Source: Oxalobacteraceae bacterium UBA7693 (GTDB lineage Bacteria; Pseudomonadota; Gammaproteobacteria; Burkholderiales; Burkholderiaceae_D). Taken from it: 5,260 nt of DNA. Positions 1 through 5,260 of this stretch are shown here, one piece after another. The stretch covers positions 1-5,260 of the forward strand of contig DLGN01000407.1 of the NCBI GenBank assembly GCA_002482715.1. Direction: 5' to 3'. The notes below the pieces were generated by a model. That model did not search any database. It was not told the origin of the DNA and saw only the letters and a list, made by a program, of their open reading frames with translations. A program made the translations under genes and the position numbers. Position 1 is the stretch's first letter. Each line of letters opens with the position of its first letter.

Positions 1-729
1 ACTGCGTCTGGGTGTGGTGTGACCGTCAAAGATTACGCGATATTGCTAGCGCATGATCCAGAATATGCAGAAAAGGCAAAGCGGATTAGCGCGCTGACCG
101 TGGATCTGAGTGAATACTTAGAAAATCTCACGACAGAATTGATCGCTTTGATTGGAGGAGAAATCTCTCAGCGACTGGTTTGGCATTCACCATGTAGTTT
201 GCAGCACGGACAGCAAGTAAGAGGCAAGGTCGAAACAATCTTGGGTAGTCTTGGTGTCGATGTGCGTGGCTGCGAGAATAGTCATCTGTGTTGTGGTTCT
301 GCAGGCACCTATTCCATTTTACAGCCGACTTTGGCAAGGCAATTACGTGATAACAAAATTGCCGCATTGGAGCGAACTGATCCCGATGCCATTATTAGTG
401 CCAATATGGCGTGCCAGCAGCATTTGCAATCTGGAACAAAAACACCTGTCATGCATTGGATAGAAGTACTCGATTTGGCGATGGTGAAATTGCCTACGCT
501 GCCTGACGAACCGGATAAGAAAAACTTAGCGGCGGAAATTGATGTGACCGTATCGTCAAGTGCAGATTCAGGCACAAGTATAGAAATTGCTGTGCTGGCG
601 ACCACTGCTATTAGTTCTACTAACGTGAAGACATCGGAATTGCATCACAAGACGAATCCTGTGAAGAAAAATCCGAGCAAGAAGAAATCCAACAATGCAG
701 GCAAATCGAAGAAAGCAAAAGCGCCTTAA
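1..729 (+). CDS. glcF: Glycolate oxidase iron-sulfur subunit GlcF, C-terminal part (5' end outside window)
   Basis: This is the C-terminal 242 residues of the iron-sulfur subunit of glycolate oxidase, which with GlcD and GlcE oxidises glycolate to glyoxylate and passes electrons to the respiratory chain. The frame is open from base 1 and reads TASGCGVTVKDY. The GTG at 19 lies inside this conserved stretch, so it is not the start. A cysteine-rich CCG domain follows: HSPCSLQHG at about fragment residues 62-70, then a CCGSAGTYS motif with CCG at 97-99, then ANMACQQHL with Cys at 138. The N-terminal ferredoxin-like 4Fe-4S domain expected in this family would lie upstream. Family similarity ends near residue 165. 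The last 77 or so residues are a Ser/Thr/Ala-rich stretch ending in a strongly Lys-rich tail, which E. coli GlcF (about 407 residues) lacks as far as I recall. The gene ends in TAA and converges on ompW. A related CCG-domain oxidoreductase (LutA/GlpC type) is less likely given the TASGCG and CCGSAGTYS wording. Confidence 0.92.
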   Translation, partial: TASGCGVTVKDYAILLAHDPEYAEKAKRISALTVDLSEYLENLTTELIALIGGEISQRLVWHSPCSLQHGQQVRGKVETILGSLGVDVRGCENSHLCCGSAGTYSILQPTLARQLRDNKIAALERTDPDAIISANMACQQHLQSGTKTPVMHWIEVLDLAMVKLPTLPDEPDKKNLAAEIDVTVSSSADSGTSIEIAVLATTAISSTNVKTSELHHKTNPVKKNPSKKKSNNAGKSKKAKAP

Positions 730-755
730 GCTTTACTATCGGCCTGATAAATACA

Positions 756-786
756 AAAGTCGCCGGGCTGTCAGCGCGGCGACTTT
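756..786. terminator. Hairpin terminator between convergent glcF and ompW
   Basis: A perfect 10-bp stem pairs AAAGTCGCCG (756-765) with CGGCGACTTT (777-786) around an 11-base loop. It lies 27 bases after the glcF stop and 33 bases after the end of ompW on the other strand. Short A and T runs flank the stem but there is no long U-tract on either strand. It is plausibly a shared bidirectional terminator of moderate strength, judged from position and stem only. Confidence 0.72.
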
Positions 787-818
787 GTGGACTTAGGTAC
801 GACTAGCTTAAACCCAAA

Positions 819-1436
819 TTAGAAACGGTAGCCTACGCCAACACCGATCAACAATGGATCAACTTTAACAGCACTTGCTTTTGCGCCAGCAATTTTGACA
901 TCGCTACGAATCTGTACTTTTTTCACATCCAAATTCAAAGACCAATTTTTGTCGATCGCGAAATCAACACCAGCTTGGAAAGACAAGCCAAAGCTGCTGC
1001 TTTCTAAACTACCTTTGCCGCCTAACAAATTCACTTTAGAGATATTGGTGTAGTTCACACCAACGCCGAGGTAAGGGTTGATGCTAGCGTTTGGCGCGAA
1101 GTGGTATTGTGCAGACAATGTTGGTGGCAAATGTTTGAATGTACCGATATTGTTACCGTCCAAGTACACATCGTGTTTTTGTGGATAAGTCAAAATCAAT
1201 TCAGCAGAAACATTTGGTGAGAAGAAATAAGAAATATCGATTTCTGGAATAGTTTTCTTGCCCACAGTAATACGGTCTTCTGCGCCAACACCACCAACTT
1301 GATCAGACTTATTTGCGGTGTCGATATTCACAACACGTGCACGAACCAACCATGGGCTATCTTGTGCAATTGCTTCTGCGCTGATGAAACCAACTGATGC
1401 TAAAGAGAGTGCGAGAACGAGCTTTTTCATTTTCAT
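819..1436 (-). CDS. ompW: OmpW-family outer-membrane beta-barrel protein
   Basis: This is a small outer-membrane protein of the OmpW family, an eight-stranded barrel thought to form a narrow hydrophobic channel. A Sec signal peptide (MKMKK, a hydrophobic core, then SAEAIA) predicts cleavage at Ala24/Gln25. Family features are the KHLPPTL segment at 101-107, PYLGVGVNYT at 121-130, amphipathic strands through 153-176, and a C-terminal strand VDPLLIGVGVGYRF ending in Phe, the usual signal for BAM-dependent assembly. The length of 205 residues is typical. Two in-frame ATGs lie six bases apart. The Shine-Dalgarno AAGGA at 1439-1443 is only 2 bases from the first (1434-1436) but 8 bases from the second (1428-1430), so translation more likely begins at the second, giving 203 residues. 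The gene is on the same strand as the two amylases but is separated from them by a terminator and a likely promoter of its own. In enterobacteria ompW is known to respond to oxygen through FNR, which fits the upstream box. The exact substrate cannot be told from sequence. Confidence 0.93.
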   Translation of the reverse strand: MKMKKLVLALSLASVGFISAEAIAQDSPWLVRARVVNIDTANKSDQVGGVGAEDRITVGKKTIPEIDISYFFSPNVSAELILTYPQKHDVYLDGNNIGTFKHLPPTLSAQYHFAPNASINPYLGVGVNYTNISKVNLLGGKGSLESSSFGLSFQAGVDFAIDKNWSLNLDVKKVQIRSDVKIAGAKASAVKVDPLLIGVGVGYRF

Positions 1437-1438
1437 TT

Positions 1439-1443
1439 TCCTT
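1439..1443 (-). promoter_or_regulatory. Shine-Dalgarno site of ompW
   Basis: AAGGA on the minus strand. Spacing is 2 bases to the upstream ATG and 8 bases to the downstream ATG, so it favours the second start codon (1428-1430). Confidence 0.7.
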
Positions 1444-1549
1444 GGTTATTAAACTAAATTATCAATGTAAATTATGAATACTGATGTTGATTTTGTGGAT
1501 TCTGATGACTCTTTTGCTTGAGAGATTTTTTCCTGAACCTGATGGAAAC

Positions 1550-1555
1550 AGTGTA
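1550..1555 (-). promoter_or_regulatory. Predicted -10 element of the ompW promoter
   Basis: TACACT on the minus strand matches 4 of 6 bases of TATAAT. If it is the -10 (positions -12 to -7), transcription would start near A1543 and the leader would be about 107-113 bases. The centre of the FNR-type box at 1578-1591 would then lie at exactly -41.5, the standard class II activator position. The hexamer alone is weak; its spacing to the box is what supports it. Confidence 0.5.
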
Positions 1556-1570
1556 GTTGCGCACTGCAAC
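1556..1570. promoter_or_regulatory. Operator-sized dyad inside the ompW promoter spacer
   Basis: GTTGC (1556-1560) and GCAAC (1566-1570) form a perfect 5-bp inverted repeat with a 5-base spacer. It falls just upstream of the predicted -10 and downstream of the FNR-type box. An overlapping pair, CAGTG (1549-1553) and CACTG (1562-1566), is also inverted. A protein bound here would compete with RNA polymerase, so a repressor site is possible. No regulator can be named, and short dyads arise by chance. Confidence 0.25.
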
Positions 1571-1577
1571 ATGCGTC

Positions 1578-1591
1578 TTGAGCTAGATCAA
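1578..1591. promoter_or_regulatory. FNR/Anr-type binding box upstream of ompW
   Basis: TTGAGCTAGATCAA matches 9 of the 10 defined bases of the FNR/Anr consensus TTGAT-N4-ATCAA, the only deviation being one G. It lies about 140 bases upstream of the ompW start, and its centre (1584/1585) is at -41.5 relative to the predicted start of transcription. This predicts activation of ompW by an FNR/Anr/FixK-type regulator at low oxygen. A Crp-family relative with similar specificity (Dnr, for example) cannot be excluded. Confidence 0.65.
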
Positions 1592-1657
1592 ATTTGCTGA
1601 TCGGTAGACCAAAAATCTGAAAAAAGTGGTTTTCCTACTTTACTGAGGAGGCAACGT

Positions 1658-1709
1658 TGGTGCTTGTTTCTGGTACTTGTATCTGGTGCTTGTACGTGGT
1701 GCTGGTGTG
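1658..1709. repeat. Four degenerate copies of a 13-base tandem repeat
   Basis: Four head-to-tail 13-base units: TGGTGCTTGTTTC, TGGTACTTGTATC, TGGTGCTTGTACG and TGGTGCTGGTGTG. Units 1-3 differ from one another at two to four positions; unit 4 is the most diverged. The unit length is not a multiple of three and no credible ORF covers the array, so it is non-coding. It lies between the terminator at 1770-1797 and the ompW promoter. The function is unknown; slipped-strand expansion of a GT-rich sequence is the simplest origin. Confidence 0.7.
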
Positions 1710-1769
1710 TAGTCCATGAGTTCTGAGTGCGGCTAACAAGCGAATACCAATCGATCAGACAATAAAAAA

Positions 1770-1797
1770 CGCCAGCGTTTAATGTTAAACGCTGGCG
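1770..1797. terminator. Strong bidirectional rho-independent terminator
   Basis: A perfect 13-bp stem pairs CGCCAGCGTTTAA (1770-1782) with TTAAACGCTGGCG (1785-1797). The two central bases and neighbouring pairs form the loop. On the minus strand the stem is followed directly by a run of six T, so it should end the amylase transcript about 125 bases after that stop codon and keep it from reading into ompW. On the plus strand it is followed by CTCTTTTTA, so it also works in reverse, although no plus-strand gene ends here. Confidence 0.9.
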
Positions 1798-1923
1798 CTC
1801 TTTTTATAGTTTAATTTTCTTGGTGCTACTTCGTCTCTTCCTACTACCTCTACTACAAACTGGTATTACGACTCTGCGCTATGAAATTGGCATGAATTTG
1901 ATACGCATAATACTGCATTTTGA

Positions 1924-3270
1924 CTATTGCGCAAACACTTTATATTCCCAAGGCTTGAGATTAAATTTGACGTTAGCGCCTTGTGGGGCTTTTGCGCCAC
2001 TATTGATATCACGTAATTTACCTTTTGCCAGTGCGGATTGAATATCGGCTGTTTGTGCTTTATTCGACAAGTTAAAGATCGCAACAATCTTGTTGCCATC
2101 TTTTTCGCGTGTAAATGCAAACACATGCTCATCCGCGCCAGTGTGAATACGCTGCATTTCGCCACCCGCTAAACCATTCCATAAAGCCTTATTCGTTTTC
2201 TTCAATTGAAATAGTTTGGTATATAGCTGTTTGAATGGGTGAGCCTTCCATTCGATAGGATCGCGCTCAAAGAAATTCAATGCCTTGTTATTGCCCGCTT
2301 CTTGTCCGCTATACATCAAAGGCATGCCTTTCATGATGTTGGATAGCACCAGAAAGGTTTCTACCGCATCACCGAGTCGAACAAACTCAGTGCCTTCCCA
2401 GCTGTTTAAATCATGATTGGTGATGTGTAACATGCGATACGCATCAGGATGATAATGTTTTTCTTCACCATTTAAATAAGCATCTAAATCTTTGACAGAT
2501 TTTTTGCCTTGAGCGATTTCATTAAACAAGTCTTTGTATTGCCAGCCATACGTCATATCAAAGGCTTTTTCGTGCAATTCGAACTCATGTGCTTCTGCTA
2601 GCATGAAGACTTTTTTGGTCTTGTCTAATTCTTTGCGAGTATCGTTCCAAAAATCTGTCGGCACCATCGCAGCAACGTCGCAGCGGAAACCATCGATGTT
2701 GTACTCAGTGAGCCAGAAGCGCATCGCTTCCAACATTTCTTTGCGCAATTGTTGGTTACTATAATCAAGTGCAATCACGTCCGCCCAATCTGGCACTGGC
2801 GGAACAAATTTACCGTCTTTATCTTTCTTGTAGAACTCAGGATGCTTTTCAGTCCAAGGATGATCCCAGGCCGTGTGATTTGGCACCCAATCGATAATCA
2901 CATACATGCCTTGTGCATGAATGGATTTCACCAGTTTTTTGAAGTCGGCAGGTGTGCCAAATTCTGGATTGACACCTTTGTAATCACGCACAGCATAGTA
3001 GCTACCTAAAGGGCCTTTGCGATTTTTTTCACCAATAGGATTGATCGGCATTAGCCAGATGACTTTCACTCCCATTTTTTTGAGTTCAGGCAGATATTCT
3101 TCAAATTTCTGGAAGCTGCCTTCTTTTGAATGCTGACGAATATTCGCTTCATAAATAGTGGCATTTTTTGTCCATGCTGGATGCACGACTTCGCTTCGTG
3201 TTTGCGCTGTAACTGGTAGCGCATTCAATGTGCCTATGCTGAGTAAGAGTGAGAAAAGTAAATTCTTCAT
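1924..3270 (-). CDS. Exported GH13 alpha-amylase
   Basis: A 448-residue alpha-amylase-family (GH13) hydrolase, expected to cut alpha-1,4 bonds in starch or maltodextrin in the periplasm or outside the cell. A Sec signal peptide covers residues 1-22, with predicted cleavage after VTA and before Gln23. There is no lipobox Cys. The (beta/alpha)8 barrel shows all four conserved GH13 regions: DWVPNH at 127-132; GFRCDVA at 194-200 with nucleophile Asp198; MLAEAHE at 223-229 with acid/base Glu226; and ITNHD at 283-287 with Asp287. GSYYAVRDYKGVNPEFGT at 89-106 is the usual GH13 segment after beta-3. The insert between beta-3 and alpha-3 is short, and a compact C-terminal beta domain follows from about residue 365 to PWEYKVFAQ. 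No starch-binding module is visible. GAGGT at 3277-3281, six bases before the ATG, supports the start. The gene follows the SusA-like GH13 gene by 48 bases, so they are probably co-transcribed. The exact product profile cannot be read from sequence. Confidence 0.94.
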   Translation of the reverse strand: MKNLLFSLLLSIGTLNALPVTAQTRSEVVHPAWTKNATIYEANIRQHSKEGSFQKFEEYLPELKKMGVKVIWLMPINPIGEKNRKGPLGSYYAVRDYKGVNPEFGTPADFKKLVKSIHAQGMYVIIDWVPNHTAWDHPWTEKHPEFYKKDKDGKFVPPVPDWADVIALDYSNQQLRKEMLEAMRFWLTEYNIDGFRCDVAAMVPTDFWNDTRKELDKTKKVFMLAEAHEFELHEKAFDMTYGWQYKDLFNEIAQGKKSVKDLDAYLNGEEKHYHPDAYRMLHITNHDLNSWEGTEFVRLGDAVETFLVLSNIMKGMPLMYSGQEAGNNKALNFFERDPIEWKAHPFKQLYTKLFQLKKTNKALWNGLAGGEMQRIHTGADEHVFAFTREKDGNKIVAIFNLSNKAQTADIQSALAKGKLRDINSGAKAPQGANVKFNLKPWEYKVFAQ

Positions 3271-3276
3271 GATGTG

Positions 3277-3281
3277 ACCTC
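3277..3281 (-). promoter_or_regulatory. Shine-Dalgarno site of the GH13 alpha-amylase
   Basis: GAGGT on the minus strand, 6 bases upstream of the ATG at 3268-3270, fixes that start. A run of seven C (minus strand, 3285-3291) lies just upstream in the 48-base gap. I see no terminator in the gap, which supports co-transcription with the preceding gene. Confidence 0.75.
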
Positions 3282-3318
3282 GTTGGGGGGGATTTGCTTT
3301 ATTGAATTGTTACTTGGC

Positions 3319-5260
3319 TTAGTGCAGTTCCAAAATCATCGCGGTCTTGGCGTTGACCTTGAGCGTTCTTTCTAAAACAAGATTTTGATTGCTGATAATT
3401 TCGCGTGCTTGATGGGGTTTTTGTAGCACTTCGTTAAACCGCGTTAAATCGAGCTGGAGTGATTTTTCGTTACGATTGATGATGATCATGATCTTCTGTT
3501 TGTCGTGCGTGCGGAAATACACATAGCAATTATTCTCAGGAATAAAGTGCAACAATTTTCCTTGGTGGATTGCAGTCGCAGATTTGCGCCAATTGAATAA
3601 GCGCGTGACGAAATTTTGCATTTCTTGTTGTGCGACACTCAGATTTTTTCCGGTAAAGGCGTTGACGTGATCGTCTTCCCAACCGCCTGGGAAATCACCA
3701 CGAACCTTGCCGTCATCGCGTTGTTTCGGACTGGTCATCAAGATCTCAGCGCCGTAAAACATTTGCGGAATTCCGCGCAGCGTTGCTAACATCGCGAAGA
3801 CGAGTTTGTTTAAGGCGATATCTTCATTCAGCGCCGAAAAAATACGTGGCGTGTCGTGATTGCCTTCAAAGATTGTTAGATTATCTGGATCGGCGTAAAT
3901 GAAATCATTCGCAATCGCTTCATACATCGTCATCATGTCAGCATCTTTGCCATAGCCACCGACCAGACTTGCGTGCAAAGCTTGATAGACAGAAAAATCC
4001 ATTAAGCTTGGAACAAATGAGCGATAGCCATCGTGATTCTGTTTGCCGCGCTGCCAATAAGCGACGATATTCGGATTCATGCTCCATTCTTCGCCAACGA
4101 TATTCAGATTGGGATATTCCTCCATCACAGCTTGAGACCAGTTTGCTAGAAATTCCTTATCCGAATAAGAATAGGTATCCGTACGCAGGCCAGATAAGTC
4201 GGCGAATTCTATCCACCATAAACTGTTCTGAATTAAATACTTCGCTAAGAATGGATTGCGTTGATTGAGGTCCGGCATGGTTTTTACGAACCATCCATCA
4301 GCAAATTTTCGCTTGTCGATTTGCGCAGCGCGCGTGTCTTGTAAAGTGCTGCGGATATGATTCGTCTCGGTATATTGTTGGGGAAAATTCAGCCAATCCT
4401 TACTCGGTAAATCTTGCATCCACCAATGTTGAGAGCCTATGTGATTGAGTACCACATCTTGAATGACCCCGATATTTTTGCTCTTTGCTTCTTTGGCGAA
4501 CTGTTGATAATCCGCATTGCTGCCAAAGCGTGGATCGATGCGATAGAAATCGGTCGCTGCATAACCATGATAGGAATTGATTGCCTGTGCATTTTCCATC
4601 AAGGGGGTTGGCCAGAGCATGGTGAAGCCAAGTTTGGCGATGTAATCGAGATGTTGGCGCATGCCTTGAATATCACCGCCATGGCGTCCACCTGGTACAT
4701 CGCGGGCAAGACGATCGGTGTAATTCTTTTGATTATCATTGCCCTTATCACCATTGGCGAAGCGGTCGGGCATTAACAAATAAATCGCATCGCGTGGCGA
4801 GAAACCTGCACGTTGTGCAGAATCTGTGCGTCTTGTTTGTAAATGGAAATCAATGCTACTCATCACTTTTTGAGCGTGCAGAAAATTGATCACCAGTACG
4901 CCGGGTTTCGTTTTGCTGGTAATGTTTAGATCGATGAACAGATAATTAGGATTGTCACTACGATGCACTTGCTTGATGCTGACGCCCGGATGCTGAACTT
5001 GAGGACTGAGTTCCGCAATATTTTTCCCGTACACCATCAGTTGTACTTCTGGATTTTTCATCCCTATCCACCAAGAAGCAGGTTCGATGCGTTGAATCTG
5101 ATCATTTGTTTGCTGCGCCATCGCGGTCTGAATCGGGCTGGCTGAGATGATAAACGGTGACGCAAGCAGAGCTAACAAAAATTTTGAGTAAGCTGCGAAA
5201 CGCTTTGATGTGAATGAAAGTGACGAAAGAAAAAATGCAGCGCTGCATTTTTTCTTTCGT
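3319..5260 (-). CDS. Exported SusA/cyclomaltodextrinase-type GH13 enzyme (neopullulanase family), 5' end uncertain or outside window
   Basis: A GH13 enzyme of the neopullulanase/cyclomaltodextrinase group resembling Bacteroides SusA, expected to hydrolyse maltodextrins, cyclodextrins or pullulan outside the cytoplasm. Residues are counted from the TTG at 5176-5178, which gives 619. An N-terminal cyclomaltodextrinase domain starts at RIEPASWWIGMKNPE (30-44) and runs to about 115. The barrel covers about 130-530: MPDRFANGD with N142, D144, N147 and D148 plus the GGD turn at 167-169 resembles the family calcium site; DVVLNH at 241-246; MPDLN at 301-305; GLRTD with nucleophile D334; VGEEW with acid/base E363; FEGNHD with D442. 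A C-terminal beta domain follows. Export is shown by a hydrophobic segment ending AMA/QQ. The frame stays open to the right edge with no ATG or GTG, and the TTG has no Shine-Dalgarno. Starting there would drop the basic stretch SKRFAAYSKF that completes a normal signal peptide, so I mark the gene as 5'-partial. It is first in a likely two-gene operon with the downstream amylase. Confidence 0.92.
   Translation of the reverse strand, partial: RKKKCSAAFFLSSLSFTSKRFAAYSKFLLALLASPFIISASPIQTAMAQQTNDQIQRIEPASWWIGMKNPEVQLMVYGKNIAELSPQVQHPGVSIKQVHRSDNPNYLFIDLNITSKTKPGVLVINFLHAQKVMSSIDFHLQTRRTDSAQRAGFSPRDAIYLLMPDRFANGDKGNDNQKNYTDRLARDVPGGRHGGDIQGMRQHLDYIAKLGFTMLWPTPLMENAQAINSYHGYAATDFYRIDPRFGSNADYQQFAKEAKSKNIGVIQDVVLNHIGSQHWWMQDLPSKDWLNFPQQYTETNHIRSTLQDTRAAQIDKRKFADGWFVKTMPDLNQRNPFLAKYLIQNSLWWIEFADLSGLRTDTYSYSDKEFLANWSQAVMEEYPNLNIVGEEWSMNPNIVAYWQRGKQNHDGYRSFVPSLMDFSVYQALHASLVGGYGKDADMMTMYEAIANDFIYADPDNLTIFEGNHDTPRIFSALNEDIALNKLVFAMLATLRGIPQMFYGAEILMTSPKQRDDGKVRGDFPGGWEDDHVNAFTGKNLSVAQQEMQNFVTRLFNWRKSATAIHQGKLLHFIPENNCYVYFRTHDKQKIMIIINRNEKSLQLDLTRFNEVLQKPHQAREIISNQNLVLERTLKVNAKTAMILELH
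5223..5260. repeat. Perfect 38-base palindrome at the window edge
   Basis: Bases 5223-5241 and 5242-5260 are exact reverse complements with no spacer, centred on GCAGCGCTGC and flanked by A6 and T6 runs. The palindrome stops exactly at the last base of the window, so its true length is unknown. It lies in the open frame upstream of the SusA-like signal peptide. It could be an assembly or amplification fold-back, or a bidirectional terminator-like hairpin belonging to an upstream gene. The absence of a loop and the coincidence with the edge favour the artefact. Confidence 0.85.

Noticed and set aside
128..605. Overlapping minus-strand and alternate-frame ORFs (70-98 codons) across the glcF region
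   Set aside because: They lie entirely within the well-supported glcF frame, have no recognisable domain or ribosome site, and read as shadow frames.
1441..1480. AT-rich GATAAT-like -10 close to the ompW start
   Set aside because: No acceptable -35 element lies at the right spacing. The FNR-linked promoter further upstream is better supported.
1841..1857. CTACTAC repeated twice near 1841-1857
   Set aside because: It is a very short, low-complexity repeat consistent with chance in an AT/CT-rich gap.
1820..2165. Small ORFs at 1820-2041 (+) and 1866-2165 (-)
   Set aside because: Both overlap the 3' end of the GH13 amylase in other frames, have no Shine-Dalgarno, and show no recognisable protein features.
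2534..3009. Plus-strand ORFs opposite the amylase (76 and 86 codons)
   Set aside because: They are antisense shadows of a complete GH13 gene with intact catalytic motifs.
3969..5145. Plus-strand ORFs opposite the SusA-like gene, including one of 120 codons with a hydrophobic end (4414-4776)
   Set aside because: The apparent membrane segment is the complement of conserved GH13 codons. No ribosome site or independent support exists.
5178..5248. ATG within the palindrome (minus strand, 5238-5236 region) as the start of the SusA-like gene
   Set aside because: It is out of frame with the enzyme. Using it would need a frameshift near the signal peptide, for which there is no evidence.
1..5260. 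CRISPR array, tRNA, insertion sequence or prophage signals
   Set aside because: No regularly spaced identical repeats, cloverleaf-like segments, transposase motifs or flanking target duplications were seen on either strand.

Overview
The window looks like chromosomal DNA of a Gram-negative heterotroph. The outer-membrane OmpW barrel with a terminal Phe, the Sec signal peptides and a GlcF-type glycolate oxidase subunit all point that way. A betaproteobacterium (Burkholderiales/Oxalobacteraceae-like) is my best guess from protein style and moderate GC. That placement is inference; there is no rRNA or other marker to confirm it.

Layout: (1) Bases 1-729, + strand: the C-terminal part of a glycolate oxidase iron-sulfur subunit (GlcF), cut by the left edge, with an unusual Lys-rich tail. 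(2) Bases 756-786: a hairpin between two convergent genes. (3) Bases 819-1436, - strand: an OmpW-family outer-membrane protein. Upstream of it lie an FNR/Anr-type box and a -10 element in exact class II geometry. (4) Bases 1437-1923: a 487-base gap holding the ompW promoter, a degenerate 13-base tandem repeat (1658-1709) and a strong bidirectional terminator (1770-1797). (5) Bases 1924-3270, - strand: an exported GH13 alpha-amylase. (6) Bases 3319 to the right edge, - strand: an exported SusA/cyclomaltodextrinase-type GH13 enzyme whose start is not convincingly inside the window. (7) Bases 5223-5260: a perfect 38-base palindrome that ends exactly at the window edge and may be an assembly fold-back.

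How the genes work together: the two GH13 genes run in the same direction with only 48 bases between them. They probably form one transcript, with the SusA-like enzyme first and the amylase second, followed by the terminator at 1770-1797. Both carry signal peptides and complete catalytic triads, so together they would break starch, maltodextrins or cyclodextrins into short sugars outside the cytoplasm. ompW is on the same strand but is insulated by the terminator and appears to have its own oxygen-responsive promoter. glcF belongs to a separate glycolate-oxidation operon entering from the left. I see no clearly new multi-gene system. The points most worth checking are the ompW promoter architecture, the terminal palindrome with the missing start, the 13-base repeat and the GlcF tail.
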